NCBI RefSeq assembly: GCF_000420445.1
Contig: NZ_ATUY01000008.1
Span: 37,676 to 101,675, forward strand
DNA length: 64,000 bases
Direction: 5' to 3'
Source: Actinotignum urinale DSM 15805
Lineage (GTDB): Bacteria; Actinomycetota; Actinomycetes; Actinomycetales; Actinomycetaceae
The notes under the pieces were generated by a model. The model made no database searches. It saw only the letters and a program-made list of their open reading frames with translations, and had not been told where the DNA came from. A program made the translations under genes and the position numbers. Of this stretch, positions 1 to 9,517 are shown piece by piece; the first letter of the stretch is position 1; every line of letters starts with the position of its first letter.

Positions 1-2574
1 ACGCCTGCGCCCTCCCATAGTTTCCGTATATCCATCACGCCGAGCCACGCTCACCAATCCTTGAAGATATTCGCGCACCCGCCCAAAACGCTCAAAATAC
101 GTATCCATCAAATACTGTGCGTGACGCTGGGGAATACGCAACTGTTTACTCAACCCGAAAGCAGACAAGCCATATGCCAAACCATAACTCACCGCTTTAA
201 TATGCGAACGCTCATCGTGCGTGACCTCGCCAAACGGCTTACCCAACACAAGCGCCGCCACCGATTTATGCAAATCCTCGCCCTGGTTAAACGCCTCAAT
301 AAGCGCCTCATCACCGGACAACGACGCCATAATACGCATTTCAATCTGCGAATAATCCGCCGTCATTAACCAGTCGTATCCAAGGGAAGGCACAAAAGCG
401 GCACGTATTTTCAATCCCTCTTGGGTCCGGGCATGAATATTTTGCAAATTTGGCCCGGTGGAGGACAACCGTCCCGTCGCCGTCACCATCTGTTGGAAGG
501 TTGTACGAATCTTGTTGTCTGCCTGGCTTTCCAGGGCTTTGAGCAAACCTTCAACGCTTTGCTTTAATTTAATCGACTCGCGATGCTGCTTCAAATTCTC
601 TAAAAATACACGCCCCTTCTCTGCTTTATCATCCTTGAGGTATGTCAATTTTTCGAGGAGATCATTCAAGGCATCGACATTCGTCGTATATCCGCGTTTC
701 GTTTTCCGCGTTTTCGGGAGGTCTAGTTGATCGAAAAGAACCTCTTGGAGCTGTTTAGGGCTGGAAAGATTGACCGAACGTCCAATCGCTTCAACAGCAT
801 TATTTTCCGCACGGTTTACCTCAAAATCAAAATCCTTGAGTAACTGCTGAAGATACGCCTCATCTATAGCGATTCCGGTAGCTTCCATCCCCTCCAAAAC
901 TTTTTCGACGTGCATTTCCAAGGCGATAAGCGCCCCGTCATCGTCGCCGTGTTCACGCAGGTTGCGTTTCAAGCATTCGCTGAGCGGTTCGAGGGTTACG
1001 CAACATTCGGCAAGTTTATCGAACACAGATTCATCGGAATCATCTGACGAATACGTAATAGGAAGTTGCCCGGGAGGCGTCGCCTCGACGTCTTTCTCCG
1101 CGTTTATGTCAACACCCAGGTAGCGCTTGACAATCGTGTCGAGAGGATATTCGCGGGCCACCGGATTTAAAAGGTATGCGTAAAGAGCCGTGTCGACGAT
1201 GACGTTGTTCAGTTCCCAAAGTTCGCCTCGGCAGGCATGCCAAGCCGTTTTTGCGTCGTGAACGATTTTAGGTGCCGAAGATGCGAGCCACTCCCCTATA
1301 GCATGACGTGTTACGGAATCCTGTTGGGTTACGTCACCGCACCACACGGTTGAGCCTTGTGAAATAGCAATGTATCTAACGTTTCCACCGCCGGGTGTGC
1401 CCTCTCCCTGGATGGTCAAACCGAAAGGCTTGTGCATATCGCATGTTGTCAGCCATGAAGCAAGGCCTGTTGTCACACGTTTGGGATCAAGGGTGAAGGG
1501 TTTTTCTGCACTGCTGGATACCTGTGAGGTTGATTCATTATCGGAATTTTGCGGATGTTCTAGGATTTGCGAAAGTCCTGAATCCTTTTCGCCATCCGTG
1601 TTTGCTAAACGCTGCGCATCTACCCCGATAGAAGCCTCCCCCTGCATACCCTGGGTTGCCCCTAAACCTGGGGTGTTGTCCTCTGAATTTTTGCGAGCTT
1701 TGGGGAAAGCCGTCAAAACACGTCCACGCATTTGCTTGAATTCAAGGACGTCGAAAATACTGTTGAGCTCGACAACATCTGTGCCTTTAACCGCGAAATC
1801 ATCTAAATTCTCGCCGATAGGTAGATCGCACACAAGCTGGTTAATCTGCCGATTTCTTTTCACAATATCGATAGAAGAACGGAAGGTTGCCCCCACCTTG
1901 CCTTTTAATTCATCGGCGTGTTCGATGAGCCCCGCAAGGCTACCGTATTGTGTAATCCATTTCGTCGCGGTTTTTTCACCGACCCCTGGAATACCTGGGA
2001 TATTATCTGCTTTTTCGCCGACGAGAGCCGCCACATCTGAATACTGTTCCGGTAAAACTCCGGTTTTTTCTTTTATCCCCTCGGGGTTATAGGCAACCAA
2101 ACCCACACGAGGCATAGGGTAAAGTAGCGTAACATTATCGTCGACGAGTTGGTAAGCGTCCTTATCTCCTGACGCTATATATACGTGGAAACCGTTATTT
2201 TTCCCCCGTGTTGATAGGGTTGCGATAATATCGTCGGCTTCGTAATCCTCGTAGGTGAGCCACGTGATTCCGAGGGTGTCAAGAATCTTTTGAATAACGC
2301 CAATCTGACCTTTGAATTCTTCGGGTGTGGGTTTTCTTCCGGCTTTATATTCGGTATATTCGCGTGTTCTGAAGGTTCCACCAGGAAGATCAAAGGCGAC
2401 GGCAATATGCGTCGGGTGGTATTCGTCAACGACTTTGACTAGCGTTGAAAGAAACCCGTGAATCGCATTCGTGTATTGCCCTTGAGCTGTCACAAAACTT
2501 TCGGCCTTACGCGAATGGAAGGCGCGAAAAGCCATGGAATGCCCGTCAATAAGAAGAATTTTTGAATCAGCCAC
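1..2574 (-). CDS. polA: DNA polymerase I, partial (C-terminus lies beyond the window)
   Basis: This is the 5' part of DNA polymerase I, which fills gaps in repair and removes Okazaki primers. Translation from a GTG at 2574 begins ADSKILLIDGHSMAFRAF, the N-terminal 5'-nuclease domain, and continues through the helix-hairpin-helix part (DNIPGIPGVGEKTA). The middle domain follows, but no Asp-x-Glu exonuclease motif is visible: the matching stretch reads FGLTIQGEG, so proofreading is probably absent, as in mycobacterial PolA. The polymerase domain shows TGRLSSTGPNLQNI, motif A DYSQIE and the O-helix motif RSHIKAVSYGLAYG. The O-helix carries Tyr (codon 184-186) where E. coli has Phe762. The right neighbour is the ANTAR regulator, as at Rv1626/Rv1629 in M. 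tuberculosis. The GTG start has only a weak ribosome site. The end of the palm domain is outside the window. Confidence 0.97.
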   Translation of the reverse strand, partial: MADSKILLIDGHSMAFRAFHSRKAESFVTAQGQYTNAIHGFLSTLVKVVDEYHPTHIAVAFDLPGGTFRTREYTEYKAGRKPTPEEFKGQIGVIQKILDTLGITWLTYEDYEADDIIATLSTRGKNNGFHVYIASGDKDAYQLVDDNVTLLYPMPRVGLVAYNPEGIKEKTGVLPEQYSDVAALVGEKADNIPGIPGVGEKTATKWITQYGSLAGLIEHADELKGKVGATFRSSIDIVKRNRQINQLVCDLPIGENLDDFAVKGTDVVELNSIFDVLEFKQMRGRVLTAFPKARKNSEDNTPGLGATQGMQGEASIGVDAQRLANTDGEKDSGLSQILEHPQNSDNESTSQVSSSAEKPFTLDPKRVTTGLASWLTTCDMHKPFGLTIQGEGTPGGGNVRYIAISQGSTVWCGDVTQQDSVTRHAIGEWLASSAPKIVHDAKTAWHACRGELWELNNVIVDTALYAYLLNPVAREYPLDTIVKRYLGVDINAEKDVEATPPGQLPITYSSDDSDESVFDKLAECCVTLEPLSECLKRNLREHGDDDGALIALEMHVEKVLEGMEATGIAIDEAYLQQLLKDFDFEVNRAENNAVEAIGRSVNLSSPKQLQEVLFDQLDLPKTRKTKRGYTTNVDALNDLLEKLTYLKDDKAEKGRVFLENLKQHRESIKLKQSVEGLLKALESQADNKIRTTFQQMVTATGRLSSTGPNLQNIHARTQEGLKIRAAFVPSLGYDWLMTADYSQIEMRIMASLSGDEALIEAFNQGEDLHKSVAALVLGKPFGEVTHDERSHIKAVSYGLAYGLSAFGLSKQLRIPQRHAQYLMDTYFERFGRVREYLQGLVSVARRDGYTETMGGRRR

Positions 2575-2621
2575 GCTGTTAGCCTACTTTGATTGGCACG
2601 CCCATTCAACAACGGGTGCAC

Positions 2622-3242
2622 CTACTTGGATTGTCCCACCTGTTCAATGACGGCATCGGCAACTTCACGCATTGTCAGGCGACGATCCATGGAAGTTTTT
2701 TGAATCCAACGGAATGCTTCCGGTTCGGTTAAGCCCATATGGGATTCGAGAAGCCCCTTTGCACGATCAACCCTTTTGCGTGTTTCAAACTGTTCCGCAA
2801 GGGTGCTCACTTCTGTTTCGAGAGCCTCAATTTCAAGATTGCGCGAAAATGCGATTTCGACTGCGGGAATAAGGCTTGAGGGGGTAAAGGGCTTTACCAC
2901 ATACGCCATTGCCCCTGCTTCATTCGCGCCTTCCACAAGATCTTTCTGCGAGAAGGCCGTGAGCATAACGATTGCAACTCGGCGTTCTTCCAATATTTTC
3001 TTTGCCGCGGTAATGCCATCCATGCGCGGCATTTGTACGTCCATGACGATCAAATCTGGTTCGAGTTCCTCGGCAAGTTTAATGGCTTCTTCACCATTGC
3101 CACCTTCGCCAACAACCTCATAACCTGCTTCTTCAAGAGTTTCTACGATATCGAGACGGATAAGAGTTTCATCTTCAACAACAAGAACGGTTATAGGAGC
3201 CTTTTCCTTAACTTCTTCCGTTGTCTTTTTTTGAGTAGCCAT
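2622..3242 (-). CDS. pdtaR: Response regulator with ANTAR RNA-binding output domain (PdtaR-like)
   Basis: A 206-residue two-component regulator. Residues about 20-135 form a receiver domain: ITVLVVEDETLIRLD has the acidic pair, DLIVMDVQMPRMDG holds the phosphoacceptor Asp, and VKPF holds the conserved Lys. The C-terminus (about 150-205, RVDRAKGLLESHMGL and EAFRWIQKTSMD) is an ANTAR domain, which binds paired RNA hairpins to control transcription antitermination. M. tuberculosis Rv1626 (PdtaR) has the same architecture and also sits near polA; its kinase partner PdtaS is not in this window. An in-frame start exists further upstream, but the ATG at 3242 has AAGGAG just before it and gives the usual N-terminus. 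The gene ends 47 nt before polA. Confidence 0.93.
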   Translation of the reverse strand: MATQKKTTEEVKEKAPITVLVVEDETLIRLDIVETLEEAGYEVVGEGGNGEEAIKLAEELEPDLIVMDVQMPRMDGITAAKKILEERRVAIVMLTAFSQKDLVEGANEAGAMAYVVKPFTPSSLIPAVEIAFSRNLEIEALETEVSTLAEQFETRKRVDRAKGLLESHMGLTEPEAFRWIQKTSMDRRLTMREVADAVIEQVGQSK

Positions 3243-3439
3243 GAGTCTCCTTCGACATTGCGACACACATATGCTTAATTTTATATCACGTTGGTGATGT
3301 ATTCCTAAAGCCCAAAATGGCAACAGACAAATATGTCACAAACTATTCACAGAAAGTCATTTTCCATGTATGAGACACGTGTCCTCAAGTGATATTTTCG
3401 TCGTTTCTCACAATGCATTTCCCACATTGCCAACTTTGT

Positions 3440-3520
3440 GCTTCGGGCGGGAGTCGAACCCGCATGCCTTTCGGCGCTACATTTTGAGTGTAGTGTGTCT
3501 GCCAATTCCACCACCGAAGC
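3440..3520 (-). tRNA. tRNA-Leu, anticodon CAA
   Basis: Read on the minus strand, the sequence folds as a class II tRNA. The acceptor stem is GCTTCGG paired with CCGAAGC, the anticodon stem CTACA/TGTAG closes the loop CTCAAAA (anticodon CAA, Leu), a variable arm follows, and the T arm is GCGGGTTCGACTCCCGC. CCA is not encoded. It stands alone between pyk and the ANTAR regulator. Confidence 0.96.
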
Positions 3521-3629
3521 GGAAGCGATACGCACGAGCGTACCGCATGGCTATCAAGTTTTCAAACTCAGAGCCATCGGCGTGATATTAATCAAATTTT
3601 CACGCCGTTCTCATTGTGCGTAAATACGA

Positions 3630-5054
3630 TTATCCGACTTCTTCACCAATGGTATGGACACGAATGGTGTTCGTCGAACCGGCAATACCCATAGGCATAC
3701 CAGCAACGATAACCACGACGTCTCCGTCCTGACCAAGGCCGTATTCGCGCATCTTCATATCAACCTGTGCAACAACCTGATCGGTTGTCTTTGCTGTCTT
3801 TTCTGCGAGATAAGATTGTGCCCCCCACAGAAGAGCAAGCTGATTACGAACCTTCTTATGAGGCGTGAAGGCAATAACGGGAATACGGGAACGATGGCGC
3901 GTCATCTGACGTGCAGAATGTCCAGTTTCCGTGTACACCACAACTTCCTTAGCGTTCATTGCTTCAGCAATTTCCAAGGCGCTACGGCTGATTGCACGGT
4001 TCAAGGTGACATTCGGTTCGTGAATCGGAGGAATGAGGCCCAAACCTTCGGTTTCCGTGTAATTCACGATATTGGCCATCGTCTTGACGCAAATAATCGG
4101 GAACTTACCAACGGATGTTTCACCGGAAAGCATTACGGCATCGGCACCATCGAGAATCGCGTTAGCGCAATCAGATGCTTCTGCGCGTGTTGGGCGCGGG
4201 TTATCAATCATGGATTCGAGAACCTGGGTTGCCAGGATAACAGGCTTTGCAAATTCACGGCACAGGGAAATAGCGCGCTTCTGAACAATCGGAACTTGTT
4301 CAAGCGGAAGCTCCACACCAAGGTCGCCTCGTGCAACCATAATGCCATCGAAGGACTGAACAATTTCCTTCAAGTTTTCTACAGCCTGCGGTTTTTCAAT
4401 CTTTGCAATAACCGGGCGACGCACACCTTCTTCATCCATAATGCGGTGAACATCTTCGATGTCCTTAGCGTTACGCACGAAGGAAAGGGCGATCATATCA
4501 GCGCCGTAGCGCAAGCCCCAACGCAAATCTTCCTCGTCCTTCTTGGACAGAGCCGGAATAGAAACGGCAACGCCAGGAAGATTAATACCCTTGTTATTGG
4601 AAACGTTACCCGGAACTTCAACTTCCGTCACAACATCGGTACCGTCTTTGACCTCAAGTACACGAACAGCGACTTTACCGTCGTCGATAAGAAGAATATC
4701 TCCGGGGTTACAGTCGCCAGCAAGACCTTTAAAAGTAGTTGAGCAAATGTCTTTCGTACCTTCAACATCACGTGTCGTAATCGTGAACTTATCACCAATG
4801 TTGAGGTAATGAGGCCCCTCAATGAATCGGCCAAGACGAATCTTGGGACCTTGAAGATCAACAAGAACAGCAATCGGACGCTTAAGTTCTTCTGCTGCAG
4901 CGCGGACGAGATCGATACGACCTTCGTGTTCTGGGTGGGAACCGTGAGATGCATTAATACGGGCGACATTCATGCCCGCCTTTACCAATTCAAGAATTCC
5001 ACCTTCGTAGTCCGTAGCCGGACCTAATGTACATACAATTTTGGCTTTACGCAT
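3630..5054 (-). CDS. pyk: Pyruvate kinase
   Basis: Converts phosphoenolpyruvate and ADP to pyruvate and ATP, the last step of glycolysis, in the cytosol. The 474-residue protein has normal family length. It starts MRKAKIVCTLGPATD, and contains the active-site segments GMNVARINASHG, VLVDLQGPKIRLG, the K/E segment IAKIEKPQAVENL, MVARGDLGVELP and the metal-binding region PTRAEASDCANAILDG. The C-terminal domain (about 345-474) is the usual allosteric domain. It follows lgt on the same strand after a gap of about 120 bp and could be read with it. M. tuberculosis also keeps pykA, pdtaR and polA in one neighbourhood. Confidence 0.97.
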   Translation of the reverse strand: MRKAKIVCTLGPATDYEGGILELVKAGMNVARINASHGSHPEHEGRIDLVRAAAEELKRPIAVLVDLQGPKIRLGRFIEGPHYLNIGDKFTITTRDVEGTKDICSTTFKGLAGDCNPGDILLIDDGKVAVRVLEVKDGTDVVTEVEVPGNVSNNKGINLPGVAVSIPALSKKDEEDLRWGLRYGADMIALSFVRNAKDIEDVHRIMDEEGVRRPVIAKIEKPQAVENLKEIVQSFDGIMVARGDLGVELPLEQVPIVQKRAISLCREFAKPVILATQVLESMIDNPRPTRAEASDCANAILDGADAVMLSGETSVGKFPIICVKTMANIVNYTETEGLGLIPPIHEPNVTLNRAISRSALEIAEAMNAKEVVVYTETGHSARQMTRHRSRIPVIAFTPHKKVRNQLALLWGAQSYLAEKTAKTTDQVVAQVDMKMREYGLGQDGDVVVIVAGMPMGIAGSTNTIRVHTIGEEVG

Positions 5055-5174
5055 ACTTCCATTCTAACCTGGACACCCTGGAAGTTCATACATGATAACC
5101 CGCCAAAGACGTGATGTTTTACTCCTTTAGAGCTATTTCTCTTGGCGGATTACCGTGATAGGGCTTTCTTTTCT

Positions 5175-6278
5175 TTAATTTTCTTTTTTCGACGACGACG
5201 AAGCGTCATTTTCGTCAAGCGTTTTTGGGGTGTCGCCTTGAGTGGCGGCCTCGAGGCCGGGATGTTCGTTGGTCTCGTCGTCCGTCGTCGTACTATCTTT
5301 ATCCTCAAGAGAAGAACTGGAAGGAACAGACTCGGAACCGGAGGCAACATTGGCCTCGTCACCAGAGTCCTCAACAAACTCGGAACTGAGCTCTTCACCG
5401 GAATCCTTGCCAGACTCCGCAACGGGTTCACACCCATCCATGTAGACGTTATCGACGCTGGGGTCCTCCATGTAGCGCTTGCGCAAATAGAGGAAGAAGG
5501 AGACTGCGCCGAAGAGAAGAATGAGGGTAGTCCACACATTCAAGCGAAGGCCAGCAATAATGTGCGCCTGGTCGATTCGCAGGTTTTCAATCCATACGCG
5601 CCCGAGCGAATAGAGGGCAACATAGGTGGCGAAAAGCTGACCGCCGTAAAGTTTCAAGGGTTTCTGGGCAAGGACGAGAACGAGCGCGGCGCCGAGGCAC
5701 CATAGCAGTTCGTAAAGGAAGGTCGGGTGGAACAGGGTTCCGGGCATGTATCCCGTTGGGAGGTGAGCCGAATCAATTTCCAAACCCCACGGTAACGTGG
5801 TTGGGGCACCGAAAAGTTCCTGGTTGAAGTAGTTGCCGAGGCGTCCGATTGCCTGAGCGCAGAGCAGGCCAGGTGCCAATGCGTCGCCCACAGGCATCAG
5901 GCGTACACCGTTCCGGCGTGCCGCGATGAGCGCACCGACCCCGCCAAGGGCAACCGCGCCGAAAATTCCAAGCCCGCCTCCGCGAATATTTAAGGCCTGC
6001 CAAGGATCTTTTCCGGGCCCGAAATAGAGCTGATAGTCGGTGATAACGTGGTACAGGCGCCCGCCGATAATTCCAAAAACAACCGCCCAGCAGGCAATGC
6101 TGAGGATAATGTCTTCGTTGCCACCTTTGGCGATGTAGCGGCGTTTCACAATATAGAAGGCAACAAGAATGCCGATGGCAATGCAAATTCCATAATAGGC
6201 TACTGTAAGATTCCATGAACCAATGGTGAAAAGATGTATTTCATTGGAGCTTGGAGACGGTATAGACATGGGAAACAT
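5175..6278 (-). CDS. lgt: Prolipoprotein diacylglyceryl transferase
   Basis: Transfers diacylglycerol from phosphatidylglycerol to the lipobox cysteine of prolipoproteins in the cytoplasmic membrane. The 367-residue protein has about seven hydrophobic segments in residues 15-265 and the Lgt signature GRLGNYFNQELFG, preceded by GGGLGIFGAVALGG. Residues about 275-367 form a hydrophilic, acidic, Ser-rich tail that is not part of the catalytic fold; such tails occur in other actinobacterial Lgt proteins. The chosen ATG (6278) has AAGGAT about 6 nt upstream. At least one likely substrate, the FKBP-like lipoprotein at 7258-8136, is nearby. The gene is divergent from the kinase-like gene at 6431. 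Confidence 0.96.
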   Translation of the reverse strand: MFPMSIPSPSSNEIHLFTIGSWNLTVAYYGICIAIGILVAFYIVKRRYIAKGGNEDIILSIACWAVVFGIIGGRLYHVITDYQLYFGPGKDPWQALNIRGGGLGIFGAVALGGVGALIAARRNGVRLMPVGDALAPGLLCAQAIGRLGNYFNQELFGAPTTLPWGLEIDSAHLPTGYMPGTLFHPTFLYELLWCLGAALVLVLAQKPLKLYGGQLFATYVALYSLGRVWIENLRIDQAHIIAGLRLNVWTTLILLFGAVSFFLYLRKRYMEDPSVDNVYMDGCEPVAESGKDSGEELSSEFVEDSGDEANVASGSESVPSSSSLEDKDSTTTDDETNEHPGLEAATQGDTPKTLDENDASSSSKKEN

Positions 6279-6430
6279 ATTTATCCTTCGTGAGTTTTAC
6301 CTGGTATATCTTAACCCACGTTGAGGTGGAGATATACCCGGCGTCATTTTCTCGTGTTATTGGGGAAGTTTTGTGGAACATTTCAAAGGACTGCGTGCAA
6401 CAATGCTAGCGCGTCTCGTACCATATCTAT

Positions 6431-7189
6431 ATGGAATCCTTTCAGGAAACTTTGACAAATAAAGGAGCAGACGTTCCGGGCAACTGTTCCGAATCCCGGG
6501 GATGCCACAACAATCTTCCCCAGACAGGGCATACACATTTTTCACAGGGTGAATCGCCTGCTGAAACTCCGGTTTGTTCTGGGAGTGATACAACGTTGGA
6601 CGCTTCGGTGAAAAGCTGGCTCGATGCGCATGAGGCGCAGTGGCGCGAACGTATTGCACGAGGCAAGCATCTTGTTGTGGGGATTGATGGGCGAAGCGGT
6701 GCCGGGAAAAGTACGTGTGCGCGGGCGATGCAAGCATATTTTGCGTCTTGCGGGGTTTCTGCGCAAATTGTTGAGGTTGAGGATTATATCGAGGGCTGGT
6801 CTGGGCTTGTGGCTGGATGTGTGTTGCTCGCCCCGCGCGTTGCCGATTTTGTTCGCACGGGTGTTTTTGTGGCGCGGAGGTGGGATTGGTATGCAGATTC
6901 ATGGTCGGTTGATGTTTCGACGACGACTGCCAGTATTCTTCTTCTCACGGGGTGTGGGGCAACAAGTGCTTCGTTGGCGCCTTTGGTAAATCTCAGCGTG
7001 TGGATGGACGCACCGGAAGATATCCGACGTCGAATGGTTGTTTTGCGTGATGGTGACCCGGAATCGTGGTGGGCGCTGTGGGCGGAGCAGGAAGAGGCCC
7101 TTCTCCGCGAACGAAATAGTCAAGAATGTAACGATATTATTGTCCGCGCTCATATTGGCCCCTATTCCGCCAATTTAAATCCGGTCTAA
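6431..7189 (+). CDS. P-loop kinase-like protein, related to the uridine kinase family
   Basis: A 252-residue protein with a clear Walker A motif, VVGIDGRSGAGKST (about residues 83-96), followed by a helix and the acidic segment VEVEDYIEGWSG. This matches the start of uridine kinase-like P-loop proteins. Further on, SVWMDAPEDIRRRMVVLRDG resembles the LID and strand region of small-molecule kinases. The first 60 residues are polar and poorly conserved in look, so translation may start downstream. No Shine-Dalgarno precedes the ATG; TACCAT six nt before it could act as a -10 box for a leaderless mRNA. The substrate cannot be deduced. The gene stands alone, divergent from lgt. Confidence 0.7.
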   Translation: MESFQETLTNKGADVPGNCSESRGCHNNLPQTGHTHFSQGESPAETPVCSGSDTTLDASVKSWLDAHEAQWRERIARGKHLVVGIDGRSGAGKSTCARAMQAYFASCGVSAQIVEVEDYIEGWSGLVAGCVLLAPRVADFVRTGVFVARRWDWYADSWSVDVSTTTASILLLTGCGATSASLAPLVNLSVWMDAPEDIRRRMVVLRDGDPESWWALWAEQEEALLRERNSQECNDIIVRAHIGPYSANLNPV

Positions 7190-7257
7190 TAAAATAGGAC
7201 TTTGCGCACATAAAAACTCGGGTAAAGCATATCAAATTACAACTGCATTCGCAGGTG

Positions 7258-8136
7258 TTAATCGTGTCCATTCAATGTCGAATTATCAAGGACAGCTAAA
7301 ATGTCGATTACCGCAACAACATCTCCATTACCTTGCGCCTGGGTTGAGGGGATGAGAATAACAACGCGCGAACCAACTTTTTGATCACTTAATCCCGTGA
7401 GAATTCCCGGCATGAGGTCTTTTAATCGAGCGCTCACAGGCCCCTTATCCCAATTTGATAACGTCATATTGCCCGCAGCTGTGAACAGTTGATAGTTCAT
7501 GGCAATGGTGTCATCTTTATTCAGTTGCTCACCGGACCCTTGAATGAGCGTGATAGCTTCCAACGCGGGTATTTCTCCTCCCGCCACGGTCACAGCGACA
7601 GGTCCTTTCCCCTCTTGTGGTTGAGTTATGGTTGGCATTCCCTTCGGAACATGTTTAGGTGCAACAGGTTTGCCCTGCAAAGTTGTGTGCAAAAGATCAA
7701 CAACCATAATTTCAACTGCGCTATTATCACCCTTCGTTAACCCAGGGCGTTCAAACATGAGACGACTCCCCTCATGTTTGCCTTCAAGATAGAAGGATAT
7801 GGTTTTAAAGTTTTCGGTGTTGAGTTTCGTTAAATGAACTTTGCCTGTTTCATACTGTTTAATGGGAGCAGACGTGCGTGAATCAAATGATGTTATTCGC
7901 GCAAGAACAGGCCCGTTGGATGTCAATGCTTTCCCGTCGCCCTTTTTAAGGACGCTTTCTCGCAAGCTCTTTAAATCAAAGGTTCCTTCTATTTTAACTG
8001 TGACAGGAGATCCGAATTCCCCGAGGACTTGAACTTTTGCGGATTGCGTCTGTGTGTTTTCGTGTTGTGAACAACCGGTGAGTGCCAGAAGCGCTACCGC
8101 AACTGGCACACCGATAACTTTTTTCCATCTACGCAT
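7258..8136 (-). CDS. FKBP-type peptidyl-prolyl isomerase-like lipoprotein
   Basis: A 292-residue exported lipoprotein. The N-terminus has two Arg and two Lys, a hydrophobic core and the lipobox LALTGC (Cys22). The rest looks like two diverged FKBP-like domains: about residues 35-150 (VLKKGDGKALTSNGPVLARI) and 165-285 (LIQGSGEQLNKDDTIAMNYQLF, then LMPGILTGLSDQKVGSRVVILI, ending VVAVIDILAVL). FKBP-like lipoproteins beside pafA are seen in other actinobacteria, but the link to pupylation is not understood. Its start overlaps the end of pafA by 8 nt, so it is probably translationally coupled. The aromatic FKBP active-site residues are only partly recognisable, so isomerase activity is uncertain. 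Confidence 0.85.
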   Translation of the reverse strand: MRRWKKVIGVPVAVALLALTGCSQHENTQTQSAKVQVLGEFGSPVTVKIEGTFDLKSLRESVLKKGDGKALTSNGPVLARITSFDSRTSAPIKQYETGKVHLTKLNTENFKTISFYLEGKHEGSRLMFERPGLTKGDNSAVEIMVVDLLHTTLQGKPVAPKHVPKGMPTITQPQEGKGPVAVTVAGGEIPALEAITLIQGSGEQLNKDDTIAMNYQLFTAAGNMTLSNWDKGPVSARLKDLMPGILTGLSDQKVGSRVVILIPSTQAQGNGDVVAVIDILAVLDNSTLNGHD

Positions 8137-9517
8137 TCATTTCCTCAATAAGACGTGCAACGTCGGCGTTTTCCGTCGCAAGGGGATCATCCATGATAAC
8201 GGTTGAGTTACCTTGAGCTTCAATAAGGCGAAGGGTTGACCAATCCACGGAAATATCGCGACGATGAAGTTTTGCCTGGCTAATAAATTCTCCGCGAAGT
8301 GCCGCGCGTGTAGTACGTGGTGGATTAACCATTGCGGCCTGGGATTCTTCTTGCGGAATAATACGACGAAGGAGTCCTGTTTCCTCCATTTTCGTGCGCA
8401 AACCGCCAGGCGTGATGTCGTGATAGGACAAGTCGAGGCGTTGGACACGGCTATCATTTAAATTCGTCTGGGCGCGTTCACAGTAGCGTCGCAAAAGAAC
8501 CAGTTTTGCAGCCCAATCAATTTCGGTGGAAATTTTTTCCGGTTCGCGATTCTTCACGGCTTCCAGAGCTCTTGTCCACAAATCCAAAAGATATGTGAGA
8601 AGAGGATCCATATCTGCCATATATCCTTTGGCATCAAGGTGGTTCATTGCGGCATCTCGCATGCGTTGCTGAATATCGAGAGGAGAAATATATCCTCCTG
8701 CTTTCAGTTCGAGGTTCGCACGCCCGGAAAGATCGCCACTGGTAACGCGAATAGCATGCATGGAATCAGCAAGTTCGAGATCAGGAAGAATCCCGCCTTC
8801 TTCCAACATAATAAGCAATGCTTCAGTTGTCGCGATTTTAAGCCCGGTTGTTGGTTGAGCAATATTTGAATCGCCGACGATAACATGCATTCTGCGCATG
8901 AGTTCGGGATTTCCATGCGGTTCGTCGCGGGTGTTAATCATGGGACGGCTTCGAGTGGATGCTGAAGAAATCGCATCCCACATTTGGTGGGAACGCTGGG
9001 AAAACTCGTAACGTACCTGGCCGTCTTCACCCTTATAGAGGACGCCTGCACCCGTGATGATTTGGCGTGTCACAAAAAACGGGACAAGGCGTTCAATCCT
9101 GTGACGATAATCTGCCCGTCGTCGAATCATGTAGTTTTCGTGACAACCAAAGGAGTTTCCCTGCGAATCTACGTTGTTTTTAAAAAGGTGAATATCTCCG
9201 GGGATACCTTCTTTTTTTAGGGCTTTATTTGCTTTTTGGGCAAGGTTGGCAAAGAGGAGTTCGCCTGCGCGGTCTTGAGCGAGCAGGTCGCGAATATTAT
9301 CGCATTCCGCAGTGGCATACTCGGGGTGAGCTCCCACATCGAGATAGAGGCGTGCACCATTTTCTAAGAAAGTATTGGTGCTACGGTGGCGTTCAATCAC
9401 TGGGCGGAAGAGAACTTGGGCAGCTTCCTCAGCGTCTATGGGAGGATTACTGTGTTTGCGTGGCGCGCAGGTAATCCCATATTCAGTTTCAATGCCCATG
9501 ACGCGACGAGTTTTCAC
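8129..9517 (-). CDS. pafA: Pup--protein ligase
   Basis: Attaches the C-terminal glutamate of the ubiquitin-like protein Pup to substrate lysines using ATP. The 462-residue protein has the family start RRVMGIETEYGIT, with the metal-binding Glu10, and ENGARLYLDVGAHPEYATAE with the catalytic Asp60. Further hallmarks are HLFKNNVDSQGNSFGCHENY, RSRPMINTRDEPH and VIVGDSNIAQPTTGLKI. The lack of the Dop-specific insertion after the first strand separates it from Dop. It starts with GTG, and the GTGA sequence combines its start with the stop of pup. Its own end overlaps the FKBP lipoprotein by 8 nt. In most mycobacterial and streptomycete loci prcB and prcA lie near pup; here nothing lies between pup and pafA. 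Confidence 0.97.
   Translation of the reverse strand: MKTRRVMGIETEYGITCAPRKHSNPPIDAEEAAQVLFRPVIERHRSTNTFLENGARLYLDVGAHPEYATAECDNIRDLLAQDRAGELLFANLAQKANKALKKEGIPGDIHLFKNNVDSQGNSFGCHENYMIRRRADYRHRIERLVPFFVTRQIITGAGVLYKGEDGQVRYEFSQRSHQMWDAISSASTRSRPMINTRDEPHGNPELMRRMHVIVGDSNIAQPTTGLKIATTEALLIMLEEGGILPDLELADSMHAIRVTSGDLSGRANLELKAGGYISPLDIQQRMRDAAMNHLDAKGYMADMDPLLTYLLDLWTRALEAVKNREPEKISTEIDWAAKLVLLRRYCERAQTNLNDSRVQRLDLSYHDITPGGLRTKMEETGLLRRIIPQEESQAAMVNPPRTTRAALRGEFISQAKLHRRDISVDWSTLRLIEAQGNSTVIMDDPLATENADVARLIEEMNA

Noticed and set aside
5100..5153. Possible hairpin CCGCCAA...TTGGCGG between lgt and pyk
   Set aside because: Only about 7 bp with a loop of roughly 30 nt and no T tract; too weak to call a terminator.
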